Notes: generated from the letters alone by a model not told the origin. DNA of 64,000 nt from Labrenzia sp. PHM005 (GCF_006517275.1 NZ_CP041191.1:5017001-5081000); one strand, 5' to 3'. Counted from the first letter of the stretch, positions 36,561-45,610 are shown. Numbers and translations are program-made.

Positions 36561-38089
36561 TTTTCCTCCTCCTCTGCCGCCAGCAGATTGCGCAAGTCGG
36601 TTTTCAGGACTTTGCCGTAATTGTTCTTCGGCAGCGCCTCGGCAAACCGGTAAATTTTGGGGCGTTTGAACCGGGCGATCTGATCGAGACACAGCGCATC
36701 GAGCGCCGCTGCCTCAACTGACAGTCCTTCGGCACAGACGACGAAGGCCACAACGATCTCGCCCCATTCCGGATCCGGTATGCCGATGACGGCCACTTCA
36801 TGGACCGCTGGATGGCGTAAGAGTACCTCTTCCACTTCTCTCGGATAGATGTTGGTACCGCCGGAAATGATCACATCCTTTGAGCGGTCTTGCAGGGTCA
36901 GATAGCCCTCGTCATCCAACCGGCCCATGTCGCCGGTCCAGAGCCAAGCGTCCCGGATCGTGGCATCGGTTGCTTCAGGGTTCTGCCAATAGCCTTTCAT
37001 CACGGTGGAGCCCCGCACTGTGATCTCGCCGACTTCGCCGGCGGGAAGCTCGGCGCCCTCCCCGTCCACGACCTTCACCCGGACCGAAGACTGCGCCGTA
37101 CCGACGGAATTGAGCCGCGTGCGCCAGCGCGCATGGCTGCGGTCCGAAACCTCTGTGCGCGAAAGGGCAGTGATCCCCATCGGGCATTCGCCCTGACCGT
37201 AGATCTGAACAAACCGCGCGCCCATCACCTCGACCGCCTCCAGAATGTCGGCCTCATACATTGGCCCGCCGGCATAAACGACGGTACGGATGCCCTCTCC
37301 CGTCCCGCCTGAGACCTTCGCCTCATCGACCATCCGGCGCACCATAGTGGGCGCGGCAAACATGCTGACAGATGTCAGCTCCGGTGCGATGTTCAGAATT
37401 TCCGCGGCATCGAAACCGCCGCTTTCCGGAACAACATGGCGTGCGCCGCGCAAGACATGCATGAAATTATAAAGCCCGGCGCCGTGGCTCATCGGCGCGG
37501 CATAAAGAATCGCATCGCCGGTCTTTACTTCGTCGACATCAACGAAATAGTTCAGCGTCATGGAAGTGATATTGCCGCAGGTGATCATCACACCCTTCGG
37601 CCGTCCGGTGGTGCCCGACGTATAGAACAGCCAGGCAAGCTCGTCCGTTTCCATCGGCACGGGCTGGTTCATCGCTGGAGTGCCACGCAGGACCGCATAG
37701 TCTGGGCCCTGGCAAGAAACGACGGTCACATCCTCCGCCACATATTTGGGAAGGGCTGCGGCGGATTTGTCGTCGCAAAACACCAGCCGCGCACCGGCGT
37801 CAGAAACCATCCAGGCCGCTTCCTTGCCGTGCAGTTTCGCATTGATTGGCACGGCCGCCGCCCCGGCCCACCAGATGCCGTAAAGCACCTCAAGATAGGC
37901 GGGGCTGTTCGACATAAACACCGCCACCCGGTCGCCACGCTCTATGCCGCGCTGTTGCAGCGCGGCGGCAATGGCTGCGGCTGCTTTTGCAAATTTTGCA
38001 TAGTCTGCAATCTGCTTTGTTCCGGAAAAAAGCGCCGGAGCGCCGGGCGTCTTGGTCGCGGTGCGGTACAGCCATTCAGCCGGGTTCAT
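36557..38089 (-). CDS. acyl-CoA synthetase (AMP-forming, class I adenylate-forming)
   Basis: 510 residues. The P loop is LFYTSGTTGRPKGVMITCGN, the A5 region is YGQGECPMGIT, A7 is WLWTGDMGRLDDEGYLTLQD, A8 is RSKDVIISGGTNIYPREVEE, and A10 is LPKNNYGKVLKTDLR with the catalytic Lys. No signal peptide. Such ligases activate short or medium fatty, hydroxy or aryl acids; the substrate is unknown. It forms an operon with the SDR gene downstream (ATGA overlap), and its promoter faces a PAS-LuxR regulator. It may be an acetoacetate or 3-hydroxybutyrate ligase given its partner, but this is inference. Confidence 0.88.
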   Translation of the reverse strand: MNPAEWLYRTATKTPGAPALFSGTKQIADYAKFAKAAAAIAAALQQRGIERGDRVAVFMSNSPAYLEVLYGIWWAGAAAVPINAKLHGKEAAWMVSDAGARLVFCDDKSAAALPKYVAEDVTVVSCQGPDYAVLRGTPAMNQPVPMETDELAWLFYTSGTTGRPKGVMITCGNITSMTLNYFVDVDEVKTGDAILYAAPMSHGAGLYNFMHVLRGARHVVPESGGFDAAEILNIAPELTSVSMFAAPTMVRRMVDEAKVSGGTGEGIRTVVYAGGPMYEADILEAVEVMGARFVQIYGQGECPMGITALSRTEVSDRSHARWRTRLNSVGTAQSSVRVKVVDGEGAELPAGEVGEITVRGSTVMKGYWQNPEATDATIRDAWLWTGDMGRLDDEGYLTLQDRSKDVIISGGTNIYPREVEEVLLRHPAVHEVAVIGIPDPEWGEIVVAFVVCAEGLSVEAAALDALCLDQIARFKRPKIYRFAEALPKNNYGKVLKTDLRNLLAAEEEEK

Positions 38090-38172
38090 TGCTTGCCTCC
38101 CTTAGATACCTTTCGGATACTCTTTCAGGGCTTTATCTGGATATTCCGTCAAAACACGTAACGGAGACCCAC

Positions 38173-38718
38173 TTGGAGGACATCGCGGCTTTTGCCTTTG
38201 AACACGCACCCGTCGGACTGATCTATTCGGAGGACCGGATGATCCGGCGTTGCAACCCGCGTTTTGCGGCCATGTTCCAATACTCCGTTGCCGAGCTGAC
38301 GGATGTCTCGCTGTCGCAGCTTTATCCGTCCTCGGAAGAATTCCTGCGTATCGGCCAGATCGGCGCGGAAAAGATGCTTGGCACTGGCGCGTATCGGGAC
38401 GAGCGCATCATGCGCCGCAAATCCGGTGTGCTCTTCTGGTGCCGGGTGCGGGGCCAGTCGCTCGACAAGGATCATCCGTTTGCCCGCGCGGTCTGGAGCT
38501 TTGCCGATATTTCGGACGACCGCCCGCTGGCCGAGATGAGCTTGAGGGAACGTCAAGTCGCGACCATGCTGGCGGAAGGTCTGACGTCCAAGGAAATCGC
38601 CCGGGCGCTCGATATTTCCCACCGCACCGTCGAAGTCCACCGCGCGCGGCTCATGAAAAAATTCAACGCCCGCAACAGCCTGGAACTCATTGCGCTTATT
38701 GCCGGCGTGCCAGTTTAG
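38173..38718 (+). CDS. PAS-LuxR transcriptional regulator
   Basis: Begun at TTG 38173, eight bases after GGAG; the frame stays open upstream but only opposite the ligase gene. The PAS domain (FEHAPVGLIYSEDRMIRRCN, YSVAELTDVSLSQLYPS, GVLFWCRVRG, AVWSFADISD) is followed by a LuxR-type helix-turn-helix (MSLRERQVATMLAEGLTSKE, RTVEVHRARLMKKFNARN). It is about 180 residues and has no autoinducer domain. The start is about 85 bases from the divergent ligase-SDR operon, so it is the likely activator of that operon in response to a small molecule or redox state. Confidence 0.8.
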   Translation: MEDIAAFAFEHAPVGLIYSEDRMIRRCNPRFAAMFQYSVAELTDVSLSQLYPSSEEFLRIGQIGAEKMLGTGAYRDERIMRRKSGVLFWCRVRGQSLDKDHPFARAVWSFADISDDRPLAEMSLRERQVATMLAEGLTSKEIARALDISHRTVEVHRARLMKKFNARNSLELIALIAGVPV

Positions 38719-38889
38719 GTTTTTTGGCATTTGCCGTGCTCAGGCAAGTGTCCCTGCCCCGCTGTCATCCTGGACTTGATCCGGTCAAACAAAACTATAA
38801 TAGAAGGGCCGTTCAGAGGCAAAACCGGCGCATAGCCGCCATAGGCAGTGGTCTCAATCAATGGCCGCTTCGGGCCCCTAGTCGGACAT

Positions 38890-39087
38890 TCAGCGCGTCG
38901 CAAGTTTATTCTGGAAGCCGACATTCATTCGAGGCGCAGCTAATTCACGGTATGGGCGGTAACTGGACCTGCGCGGCGTAACAAACGAATGGCGGCTCCA
39001 GTCGTTCAGACCACAGTCCTTGTACCGCTCAAAAATCTTGTGTCCCGTGACCCGGGAAATCCCAAACTCACGGCAAAGCGGTGCCAT
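38890..39087 (-). pseudogene. IS481-family transposase N-terminal remnant
   Basis: The minus strand encodes APLCREFGISRVTGHKIFER followed by YKDCGLNDWSRHS. This matches the N-terminal helix-turn-helix of IS481-type transposases (LCREFGISRxTGYKxxxRY...GL.DRSRRP). The DDE catalytic domain is missing: after about 35 residues the match stops. No terminal inverted repeats are recognisable. The fragment is therefore a dead transposase piece. Confidence 0.65.
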
Positions 39088-39099
39088 TTTGCAGCTCTA

Positions 39100-39397
39100 T
39101 GAAACCCTCGTCAGATCCTGGATTTCGGACGCCAGATGCAATCTGGCACATGCGACCGTTTCAGCGCTTTCCGTTCTGGATTTTGAATCCGTTGTCATCG
39201 ACGGCGCTCTGCCTGTTCAAGTGAAAGACCGCCTGGTGGCAGAGGTGCGAGATCAGCTGGAAAAAACGGATCTGCAAGGGGTTCACAGGCCGGAAATTGA
39301 AGCCGGCACTCTGGGGCACCGTGCTCGAACACTTGGTGCAGCCGCCACTTTGATCAGCGCAGAATACATGAACGAGCTCAATCCGATCGGGGCGTGA
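39100..39397 (+). pseudogene. ROK-family regulator/kinase C-terminal fragment
   Basis: The frame reads NLAHATVSALSVLDFESVVI then DGALPVQVKDRLVAEV, and later GVHRPEIEAGTLGHRARTLG followed by AAATLISAEYM. This pattern is that of the C-terminal end of ROK proteins (NagC/Mlc-like), where LDFEAVVIDG and RALGAA are recurrent. The N-terminal DNA-binding and sugar-binding parts are absent. The upstream end abuts the transposase relic, which suggests that an insertion and deletion destroyed the gene. Confidence 0.6.
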
Positions 39398-39488
39398 TTG
39401 GGTGAGAATGCTAGACGTGGATTGTGTGACAGATCCAGAGAGAGCCGAACCAGTTTTCAAGTTCGTCTCTCTCCAGGCAGGACACGGA

Positions 39489-41270
39489 TCACGTCGCAAC
39501 ATGGCTGACTTCCCGGTCCGGTGAGTAAATATCGAGGATGTTCCAATGACCCGTGGTTGGGGTCGGGTTGTTGATCATGGGCACATCCAGCACTGTAGGC
39601 CTGCCGCTCTCAACGGCAGCCTGGAGCGTCGGAAGCAGCTCATCCGCATTGCCAACCTTAATGCCGACTGCGCCATAGGCTCGTGCGATTTGAGCGTAGT
39701 CCGGGCCATGTTCTGGTTCCGCTGAGGTGCCCGGGAACGTAGTCCCGTAAGTTAGTCCGTAATGGGCTTTCTGAAGCCCAGCGATCGTTCCAAATGCATT
39801 GTTGTTCATCACCAGCCAGATGATGCCGAGGTCGAGCTCAACAGCGGTCGCCAACATGGCAGGGTTCTGGCCGAAACCACCATCGCCGACGAGGCTGAGG
39901 ACCACACGCTCCGGAACAGCAAGTTTGGCGCCAATAGCACCCGGAGGGCCAAAGCCCATCGTAGCGAAACCGCCTGGCGTGAGGATCGAGCCCGGTGTCA
40001 GGATGTCGAACTGCTGTCCCACCCCGTTCTTGTTCCAGCCCACATCTGTCGTGATGATCGCATCGTCCGGCAACGCCTTGCGGGTATCGGAGAGAATGCG
40101 TTCCGGCATCATCGGAAACGCTGGAGAAGTTGCCATCTCCGTGTTGGACGCTTTGAAGTCTTTTCGGAATTCGGAAATCTTGGAAAAAAGGTCCGAACGT
40201 TTGAACCCCTCCGGATAAAGCTCTCGGGCAACGCGTGTTAGGGTCCGCAGAGCAGCCTTGGCATCAGCGACGACGCCGATTTCGGTCGGATAGTTGCGAC
40301 CGATTTCAGAGGGTTCGATGTCGATGTGAATCACCTTGGACCCAGGAATGTTGAATGTGTAGCCCGGATACCAGCTGGAGCAGTCGGCCTCTTTGAACCT
40401 CGTTCCCACAGCAAAGACATAGTCTGCGTCGAGACACGTCTGGTTGACCAGGCTTGTTCCCCAGAAACCCGTCATTCCAAGCACTTGGGGATGATCGTCA
40501 CGCAAAGCGCCCTTGCCCATGAGCGAATGCGCGACCGGCATCCCCATGTGTTCAACGAATTCACGCAGCTCCTCGCTTGCCTTGGCAAGCAGGATACCGC
40601 CTCCGACATAGGCAACCGGCTTGTCCGCTTCGGCCAGTCTGGTCACGATCTGTCGCGCTGTTTCATCATCTATGGACGGTTTGACCAGAGCTCGGGTGTT
40701 CGAAGCGATCCGGTCGAAACTGTCGGAGCTGATGCGTTCGCTGAAGATGTCCATAGGAACATTGACAAGCACCGGGCCGGGCTGACCACTTTCAGCCAGA
40801 TGAAAGGCTTTTTCCAGAATTTCGGCCATCAGGTCTGCGCGATCCACCCGCCAGGCTCTCTTGACGAACGGGCGATAGATCTCCCACTGCGCAGCGTCGG
40901 CGTGAAGGTTCACTTCCTGATGCGGGTGTTTACCGTAATAATGAGTTGGAATATCACCGGCGATGACAACCATCGGAATACAGTCGAGCGCTGCGTTGGC
41001 GACGCCAGTTGCGCAATTGGTCAACCCCGGAGACAGGTGCGACAGGACGACGGATGCCTTTCCTGTCACCCGCGCATAGGCGTCGGCCGCATGGCTGGCG
41101 ATCTGCTCATGGCGCACAGTGACGAAGTCGATCGGACTGTCTGCCAGCGCTGCCAGCACGGCAATGTTGGTGTGACCGCAAAGACCGAAGATGTGCTTTA
41201 CATGACGCCTTTCCAGATAATCGACGATGTGCTCTGCAACGGTTTTGGGCTTCTTCAGGATGGCGTCCAT
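39489..41270 (-). CDS. ThDP-dependent enzyme, acetolactate-synthase-like
   Basis: About 593 residues. The ATG at 41270 follows GGAGGTTGCGTG and shares one base with the upstream stop (TGATG). The N-terminal Glu is in VTVRHEQIASHAADAYARVT. The ThDP motif is SLVGDGGFGQNPAMLATAVE...MNNNAFG. The central domain (VAYVGGGILLAKASEELREF) is as in acetohydroxyacid synthases. It does not look like Xsc (sulfoacetaldehyde acetyltransferase), whose N-terminus differs. It is the last gene of a three-gene operon after a CoA-acylating aldehyde dehydrogenase. It could decarboxylate a 2-oxoacid to the aldehyde used by that enzyme; this is inference. Confidence 0.82.
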   Translation of the reverse strand: MDAILKKPKTVAEHIVDYLERRHVKHIFGLCGHTNIAVLAALADSPIDFVTVRHEQIASHAADAYARVTGKASVVLSHLSPGLTNCATGVANAALDCIPMVVIAGDIPTHYYGKHPHQEVNLHADAAQWEIYRPFVKRAWRVDRADLMAEILEKAFHLAESGQPGPVLVNVPMDIFSERISSDSFDRIASNTRALVKPSIDDETARQIVTRLAEADKPVAYVGGGILLAKASEELREFVEHMGMPVAHSLMGKGALRDDHPQVLGMTGFWGTSLVNQTCLDADYVFAVGTRFKEADCSSWYPGYTFNIPGSKVIHIDIEPSEIGRNYPTEIGVVADAKAALRTLTRVARELYPEGFKRSDLFSKISEFRKDFKASNTEMATSPAFPMMPERILSDTRKALPDDAIITTDVGWNKNGVGQQFDILTPGSILTPGGFATMGFGPPGAIGAKLAVPERVVLSLVGDGGFGQNPAMLATAVELDLGIIWLVMNNNAFGTIAGLQKAHYGLTYGTTFPGTSAEPEHGPDYAQIARAYGAVGIKVGNADELLPTLQAAVESGRPTVLDVPMINNPTPTTGHWNILDIYSPDREVSHVAT

Positions 41271-42679
41271 CACGCAACCTCCCGACCGAAAAACTCGCCG
41301 AAGAGCTCTTCATCAGATGGCTTGTCTTCCGCAATAGGACGGCTGACCCAAGTGTAGTTCATCATGTGTTTGAGCGTGACATTCTCATTCGTAATGTTGC
41401 CGCCCCAGATGCCGCATCCCAATGAACTGGTCATGGGCATGCCGTTGGTGAAGCTGCCTGCATTTGCTTTCGACTGGGGCTGTCGAACCATCATGCGGCT
41501 GACAGGCGCCAGGCGCGCAAGACGATCAATATGGTCATCGTTATGACTATAGATGCCGCAGGAATGCCCCTTGCCCCCGACTTCGTAGATTTTGCTCACG
41601 GTGTTAAGCGCATCATCGAAGTTTTCGAAGTGATAAAGCGCCATCAAAGTGGTGAGCTTCTCCTTTGAAAATTTGTGCTCTGGTCCAATGCACCCCTGGT
41701 TTTCCACCATCAAGAACTTGCGATCTTCCGGAATGGCAAAACCCGCGACTTCCGCTGTCTGTTGTGGCTTGCAGGCAATCGTCGGGAACGTCCGGTTGCC
41801 CTTTTCGTCCCACATTGCCTTTTCCAGCAGGGCCTTTTCTTCGTCGTTGCAAAGGTATCCACCTTCATCTTCGAGCGCCTTCACCATCTTCTCGTAGATC
41901 GAGTTTTGAATGATGATGTTGCCGTCCGCCGAACACCCGGACCCAAAATCGCTGGTCTTGGACATGCGGGTGTTTTTGGCAGCGATCTCGATATCGGCCG
42001 TCTCGTCGATCACGATGGAGGAGTTGCCCGCCCCCACCCCGAACGCCGGTTTGCCGCTAGAATAAGCAGCCTTCACCATTGGCTTGCCACCTGTCGCCAG
42101 CGTGAGATCGCAAATTTCCATCAAATGCTGGGTCAGCGGGATCGAAGGATGGGTTACGCACTGGAAGAGGTCTTCCGGCGCGCCGACATCCCGACAGGCC
42201 TGCCTCAGCACATCGGTCATCTGGGAGGTTGTTAGTCGGGTTCGTGGATGCGGAGAAAAGATCACCGCGTTCCGAGCTTTGGCAGCGTAGATGCCGGTAA
42301 CCGGAGGTGTCAGCGCTGGGTTGGTCATCGGAATGAGCGAAGCGATCACACCGGCAGGCTTTGCGTATTTGACCAGGCCCCTGGCCTCGTCCACTTCCAC
42401 GATCCCGGTCGATTTCTGGCGCAATGCGTCCCGCAATACACCATAGATCTTGAAACGCTTGCCGGGACGCCCTTCCCTGTCGCCAATACCGCTTTCGTCG
42501 ACGCCCTGTTGCGCCAGCCGCGTGAAGGTTTTTTCATTGCCCGCATACCAGCCGATGGCCTGCGCAAGACGGTCCAGGTCTTCCTGGCTCCAGTCCTCGA
42601 TCTCGGCCATGGCTGCGCGTGCACGCGCCAGCATTTCATTTGCCAATGCGCGGTCTTCTTCAGTGAGCTCTTTGCCCAT
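41270..42679 (-). CDS. CoA-acylating aldehyde dehydrogenase
   Basis: 469 residues. The catalytic Cys lies in TSDFGSGCSADGNIIIQNS. The NAD fold includes YAKPAGVIASLIPMTNPALT and NAVIFSPHPR, typical of acylating aldehyde dehydrogenases (EutE/PduP/AdhE-N and SauS groups) rather than of classical ALDH. GGKGHSCGIYSHNDDHI and the C-terminal WVSRPIAEDKPSDEELFG are close in style to sulfoacetaldehyde dehydrogenase SauS. It converts an aldehyde plus CoA and NAD to an acyl-CoA. The start has GAGGACAGTT before it and overlaps the end of the isomerase gene by 20 bases. The true substrate is unknown. Confidence 0.8.
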   Translation of the reverse strand: MGKELTEEDRALANEMLARARAAMAEIEDWSQEDLDRLAQAIGWYAGNEKTFTRLAQQGVDESGIGDREGRPGKRFKIYGVLRDALRQKSTGIVEVDEARGLVKYAKPAGVIASLIPMTNPALTPPVTGIYAAKARNAVIFSPHPRTRLTTSQMTDVLRQACRDVGAPEDLFQCVTHPSIPLTQHLMEICDLTLATGGKPMVKAAYSSGKPAFGVGAGNSSIVIDETADIEIAAKNTRMSKTSDFGSGCSADGNIIIQNSIYEKMVKALEDEGGYLCNDEEKALLEKAMWDEKGNRTFPTIACKPQQTAEVAGFAIPEDRKFLMVENQGCIGPEHKFSKEKLTTLMALYHFENFDDALNTVSKIYEVGGKGHSCGIYSHNDDHIDRLARLAPVSRMMVRQPQSKANAGSFTNGMPMTSSLGCGIWGGNITNENVTLKHMMNYTWVSRPIAEDKPSDEELFGEFFGREVA

Positions 42680-43574
42680 AACTGTCCTCTTTGGTCTGAA
42701 GGGGAACGAGGTCTATCGTGCGGCGCTGTGACCGGGTGGCCCCGAATTTCTGTTTGGCGTGGTGCAGGCAGCGGCGAGCATGTTCTTCATATCCAAGCTC
42801 AGCGATACGTGCGGTGTTGGGAAGTTCAATGGAATAGTCGACCGGCGGCATGCGCTCGATAATGCCGGCAAAGTCGATCCAGCCTTCGCCCGGATAAAGC
42901 CGTGCATCGCGGGCCAGCTGGATCATGCCTTCGCGCGTATCTGCGATCCCCGGCAGGCAGTCTGAAATGTGAAGGAAATGCAGAAGATCGGACGGAACGT
43001 GGAGCAACTCGCCTATGTCCACTCGGCTCAGGTGCAAATAAAGGGTATCGACGAGGATGCCGCCATTTGTCCTGTCCGCGGCGCGAACGATATCGAGGGC
43101 CTCGTCCAACGTGCGCAACCTGGAAAAGGAAGGAAACTCGAGGTCGACGGTTAATCCGTAAGGCTCTGCAAGGTCACAGGTTTCGCCATAGACATCGATC
43201 AGGAAGTTCCGGTCGTCGCGCGTCTGCGTCCAAGCACTCATGATCATGCGCCTGGCACCCAATTCGCCGCCAAGCTCCAACGCCCGTTCGAAACCTCGTG
43301 GATCGCAATCTTCCGTGATCCTTGCAAGCTCGATATCGAGGACTTTCAGTCCTGTCGTGGCGAGCGCCGTTTTCGTCGCCTGGACCTGGGTCTTGCTGAT
43401 CGGTGACTGGGTGAACTCGCCCGGAATATGCATGGGAAGAAAGCGCGGCGACACCGCATCATAACCTGCGCGCGCGGCAACGTAGATCAACTCCGGCACC
43501 GTCGCGTTGATCAGCGTCAGATGAGCGAGGGAATAGAGTGGCTGTTCCGGGTCTGCCTGATGTTTCGCGGGCAT
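42660..43574 (-). CDS. TIM-barrel sugar-phosphate isomerase/epimerase family protein
   Basis: First gene of the three-gene operon. ATG 43574 follows ACGGAG. About 304 residues of the AP-endonuclease-2 superfamily: LINATVPELIYVAARAGYDA, VLDIELARITED, LGARRMIMSAWTQ, YGLTVDLEFPSFSRLRTLDE, GILVDTLYLHLS, LLHFLHISDCLPG and LYPGEGWIDFAGII. Possible metal ligands are the Glu in DLEFP, the Asp in ILVDT and the His in FLHISD. This superfamily includes IolE, IolI and dehydroshikimate dehydratases. The reaction is not deducible. The operator palindrome at 43618 lies 44 bases upstream of the start. Confidence 0.75.
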   Translation of the reverse strand: MPAKHQADPEQPLYSLAHLTLINATVPELIYVAARAGYDAVSPRFLPMHIPGEFTQSPISKTQVQATKTALATTGLKVLDIELARITEDCDPRGFERALELGGELGARRMIMSAWTQTRDDRNFLIDVYGETCDLAEPYGLTVDLEFPSFSRLRTLDEALDIVRAADRTNGGILVDTLYLHLSRVDIGELLHVPSDLLHFLHISDCLPGIADTREGMIQLARDARLYPGEGWIDFAGIIERMPPVDYSIELPNTARIAELGYEEHARRCLHHAKQKFGATRSQRRTIDLVPLQTKEDSYGQRAH

Positions 43575-43617
43575 GCGCGGGCTCCGTAAGGCGTGACACA
43601 ATTTATCCTGCGTTTTT

Positions 43618-43636
43618 AAAAATATCTGATATTTTT
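43618..43636. promoter_or_regulatory. operator palindrome (regulon site 1)
   Basis: AAAAATATC (43618-43626) and GATATTTTT (43628-43636) are perfect inverses around one base. It lies upstream of the isomerase-ALDH-ThDP operon. The same motif occurs at 53304-53331 and 54514-54532, next to a GntR/FCD gene, so it is very likely that regulator's site. Confidence 0.75.
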
Positions 43637-43711
43637 GTATTTATCAAATATTTTATGCCTGCGCTTTCGAAGACTTTAAAAACGAAGAAAACCTATTCTT
43701 TTCATACAACT

Positions 43712-43746
43712 ACCCCTCAGCTAGCGGCATCTGCCAACTGAGGGGT
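43712..43746 (-). terminator. terminator of the large catabolic operon
   Basis: ACCCCTCAG (43712-43720) pairs perfectly with CTGAGGGGT (43738-43746), and an inner GGCA-TC-TGCC extends the stem. It lies 10 bases beyond the stop of the last gene (43757, minus). The plus-strand side has a T run but no gene to terminate. Confidence 0.65.
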
Positions 43747-43756
43747 CGAGTTTTTG

Positions 43757-44944
43757 TCAGATTTTTTGCCAGCTGGATTCTGTTTCCGCAGAGTTTGCGG
43801 AGGCCTCCACGAAGTGAACGCCCTTGGCCCCTTGAGTTACAGTCGGGTAGTTCAGCCAGTGCTGGGGAGGTGTCACGCCGTCTCTGCGAGCCGCAACCGC
43901 CATGGCAAATTCCGTATAGAGGTTCGCCCAGGCTTCGATGATCCCTTCCGGGAAACCCCGTGCCGCACGCACGAAACGTTCCGTTTTAGCGCTGACACCG
44001 TGGCCATGCCCCCGGCTGATGATCCGGTCAGGTTCGCCAAAACGGTTGAACTTGAGCTGTTCCGACTTTTCCAGATCCCACTCCAGCCCCCCTTCGCTGC
44101 CAAAAACACGCAGACGCAAACCACCGCGATTTCCGGGAGCAAGCCGCGTTGCCATCAATGTCCCGGGCACATCGTTTTCAAACCGGGTAAACATAAAGAC
44201 CGTATCTTCAAGAGGTTTTGGAGCACCGCAAACATGCATTTCCGCACGCAGATGTGTCATCTCCAGCCCTGAAACAAAACTGGCGAGGTGGGCCGCATGC
44301 GTGCCGATATCACCCGTACAGCTGGTTCTTCCGGACTTGGCCGGGTCCAGACGCCATTTGACATGATCAGCTTCGGCAACGGCCTCAGGTGTCATCCAGT
44401 CCTGCAAAAACTCGACATGGATCTGATTGATCCTTCCAATGCCGCCCTGTTTCACAATTTCCCGAGCCTGACGGATCATGGGAAAACAGGACATTGTGTA
44501 ACCGACGGCGAAGACGAGACCCGTTTCCCTGGCAATCGAGACGAGTTCATCCGCCTCACCCGGATCATTGGTCAGCGGCTTGTCACATAAAACGTCAATG
44601 CCCTTGTCCAGAAAGGCCTTGGCAGCATCGAAATGAACGTGATTGGGCGTCGTGATCATGACTGCGTCGACACCATCCGGCCGACCGGCTTCGACAGATG
44701 CCATCTCATTGAATGTTGCGTAGCTTCGGTCCGGCTGAATGAACCACTCTTCGGCTCGCTGACGTGCCTTTACCGGGTCCGAGCTCAGCGCCCCAGCGAC
44801 GACCTCCCAGCGGTCGGTCAATCGGGCGGCGGTTGCCTGTGTAACAGAGATGCGCCCTCCCCCGACAACCCCCAGCCTCAGCCGGCGGCTCTGACGGGGG
44901 AACGGTCCGTCGAAGTCCAAACTCGCAGGCAAAATTCTACTCAT
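43757..44944 (-). CDS. Gfo/Idh/MocA oxidoreductase (copy 1)
   Basis: 395 residues. The NAD(P) fold is RLRLGVVGGGRISVTQATAA (GxGxxx). The signature loop is VLCDKPLTNDPGEA, where D replaces the usual E of EKP. GDIGTHAAHLASFVSG supplies the catalytic Asp/His pair, and NRGGLRLRVFGSEGGLEWDL belongs to the C-terminal sheet. The family oxidises sugars, inositols and amino-cyclitols. It is the last gene of the operon, nine bases after the preceding one, before a terminator. The long N-terminus (MSRILPASLDFDGPFPRQSR) is not a signal peptide. Confidence 0.85.
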   Translation of the reverse strand: MSRILPASLDFDGPFPRQSRRLRLGVVGGGRISVTQATAARLTDRWEVVAGALSSDPVKARQRAEEWFIQPDRSYATFNEMASVEAGRPDGVDAVMITTPNHVHFDAAKAFLDKGIDVLCDKPLTNDPGEADELVSIARETGLVFAVGYTMSCFPMIRQAREIVKQGGIGRINQIHVEFLQDWMTPEAVAEADHVKWRLDPAKSGRTSCTGDIGTHAAHLASFVSGLEMTHLRAEMHVCGAPKPLEDTVFMFTRFENDVPGTLMATRLAPGNRGGLRLRVFGSEGGLEWDLEKSEQLKFNRFGEPDRIISRGHGHGVSAKTERFVRAARGFPEGIIEAWANLYTEFAMAVAARRDGVTPPQHWLNYPTVTQGAKGVHFVEASANSAETESSWQKI

Positions 44945-44953
44945 GGCCTCACC

Positions 44954-45610
44954 TCAAACTGGAACCTGCGCGCCTTCAGGCAGCATTTCCACTGCCATGA
45001 ACACACTCGGCGTGATTGTTTCAAACTGGTGCCAGGGATAGTTGCCGTCCGCATCAAACATGGGCCGATGTGTGTGGCCTGGGGCCATAACTTCTTCCAG
45101 GTATAGGGTGGAGAGATTCTTCTCCCGGCACTGCTGCATCTTGCCGAAACCGACGATCTGTGTGTGCACTTCCCGGAAGCCCGGAACGGGACAGAACGGA
45201 TGCTCTTTGTGGAGGCCGACATTGAGTGGAACGGAGGCAGAGTGGTAAATGGTGAAGCCGATCCTATCCACCCAGGTCTTTGGCGACATGTAATGTTCGA
45301 CACCGCGCAATCGCTCTTCACCGCGCACTTCGAAGGCTGAGGGCCATTTGTCCCGGATGCGTGTCATGAGTTCCGCATCATCATCTTCAGCATCGAACCG
45401 ATCGATAACGATGATCTTCTCGATCTCCGAAATCGTGCAGCTCTCGAGAATGGTCGACTGTAGGGGCGCAAGCTTCTGGCCCTCGACAAAAACGGATTCA
45501 GTACCGAGATTGAGAACAATTGCCCGCCCTTCAAGCTGAAAGGCCGCCTCGCCGGTCACGTGGCGCAGGCCAAAAAACGGTTCACCAATTTCAAGGTATT
45601 CAACAGGCAT
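44954..45610 (-). CDS. protein of unknown function, 218 aa, cupin-like
   Basis: I do not recognise it. The predicted strands and His/Glu spacing recall a bicupin. N-terminal part: LGTESVFVEGQKLAPLQSTI. C-terminal part: VPLNVGLHKEHPF, REVHTQIVGFGKMQQ, LYLEEVMAPGHTHRPMFDAD and YPWHQFETITPSVFMAVEML. The H-x-H pair in GHTHR and the later YPWHQ could bind a metal. There is no signal peptide. It sits inside the operon between two Gfo/Idh/MocA genes: its start overlaps the previous stop by 11 bases and the next gene begins 9 bases after its end. It could be an isomerase or a lyase acting on the same cyclic acid or sugar. Confidence 0.65.
   Translation of the reverse strand: MPVEYLEIGEPFFGLRHVTGEAAFQLEGRAIVLNLGTESVFVEGQKLAPLQSTILESCTISEIEKIIVIDRFDAEDDDAELMTRIRDKWPSAFEVRGEERLRGVEHYMSPKTWVDRIGFTIYHSASVPLNVGLHKEHPFCPVPGFREVHTQIVGFGKMQQCREKNLSTLYLEEVMAPGHTHRPMFDADGNYPWHQFETITPSVFMAVEMLPEGAQVPV

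Larger units (their letters stand above)
38719..39488. other. decayed region: repeat, IS481-type relic, ROK relic
   Basis: After the regulator come a GTCATCCTGGACTTGATCCGG half repeat (about 38765-38790), an IS481-like transposase fragment (38890-39087, minus) and the end of a ROK gene (39100-39397, plus). No intact gene is present. The region separates the ligase operon from the catabolic regulon and looks like an old insertion/deletion scar. Confidence 0.6.

Noticed and set aside
38250..38981. 243-codon plus-strand frame overlapping the PAS-LuxR gene
   Set aside because: It lies in another frame of a gene with clear PAS and LuxR motifs, and its extension runs into the repeat and relic region.
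39489..41270. Sulfoacetaldehyde acetyltransferase (Xsc) for the ThDP enzyme
   Set aside because: The N-terminal region and substrate loops resemble acetohydroxyacid-synthase-type enzymes, not Xsc, and no phosphotransacetylase gene is nearby.
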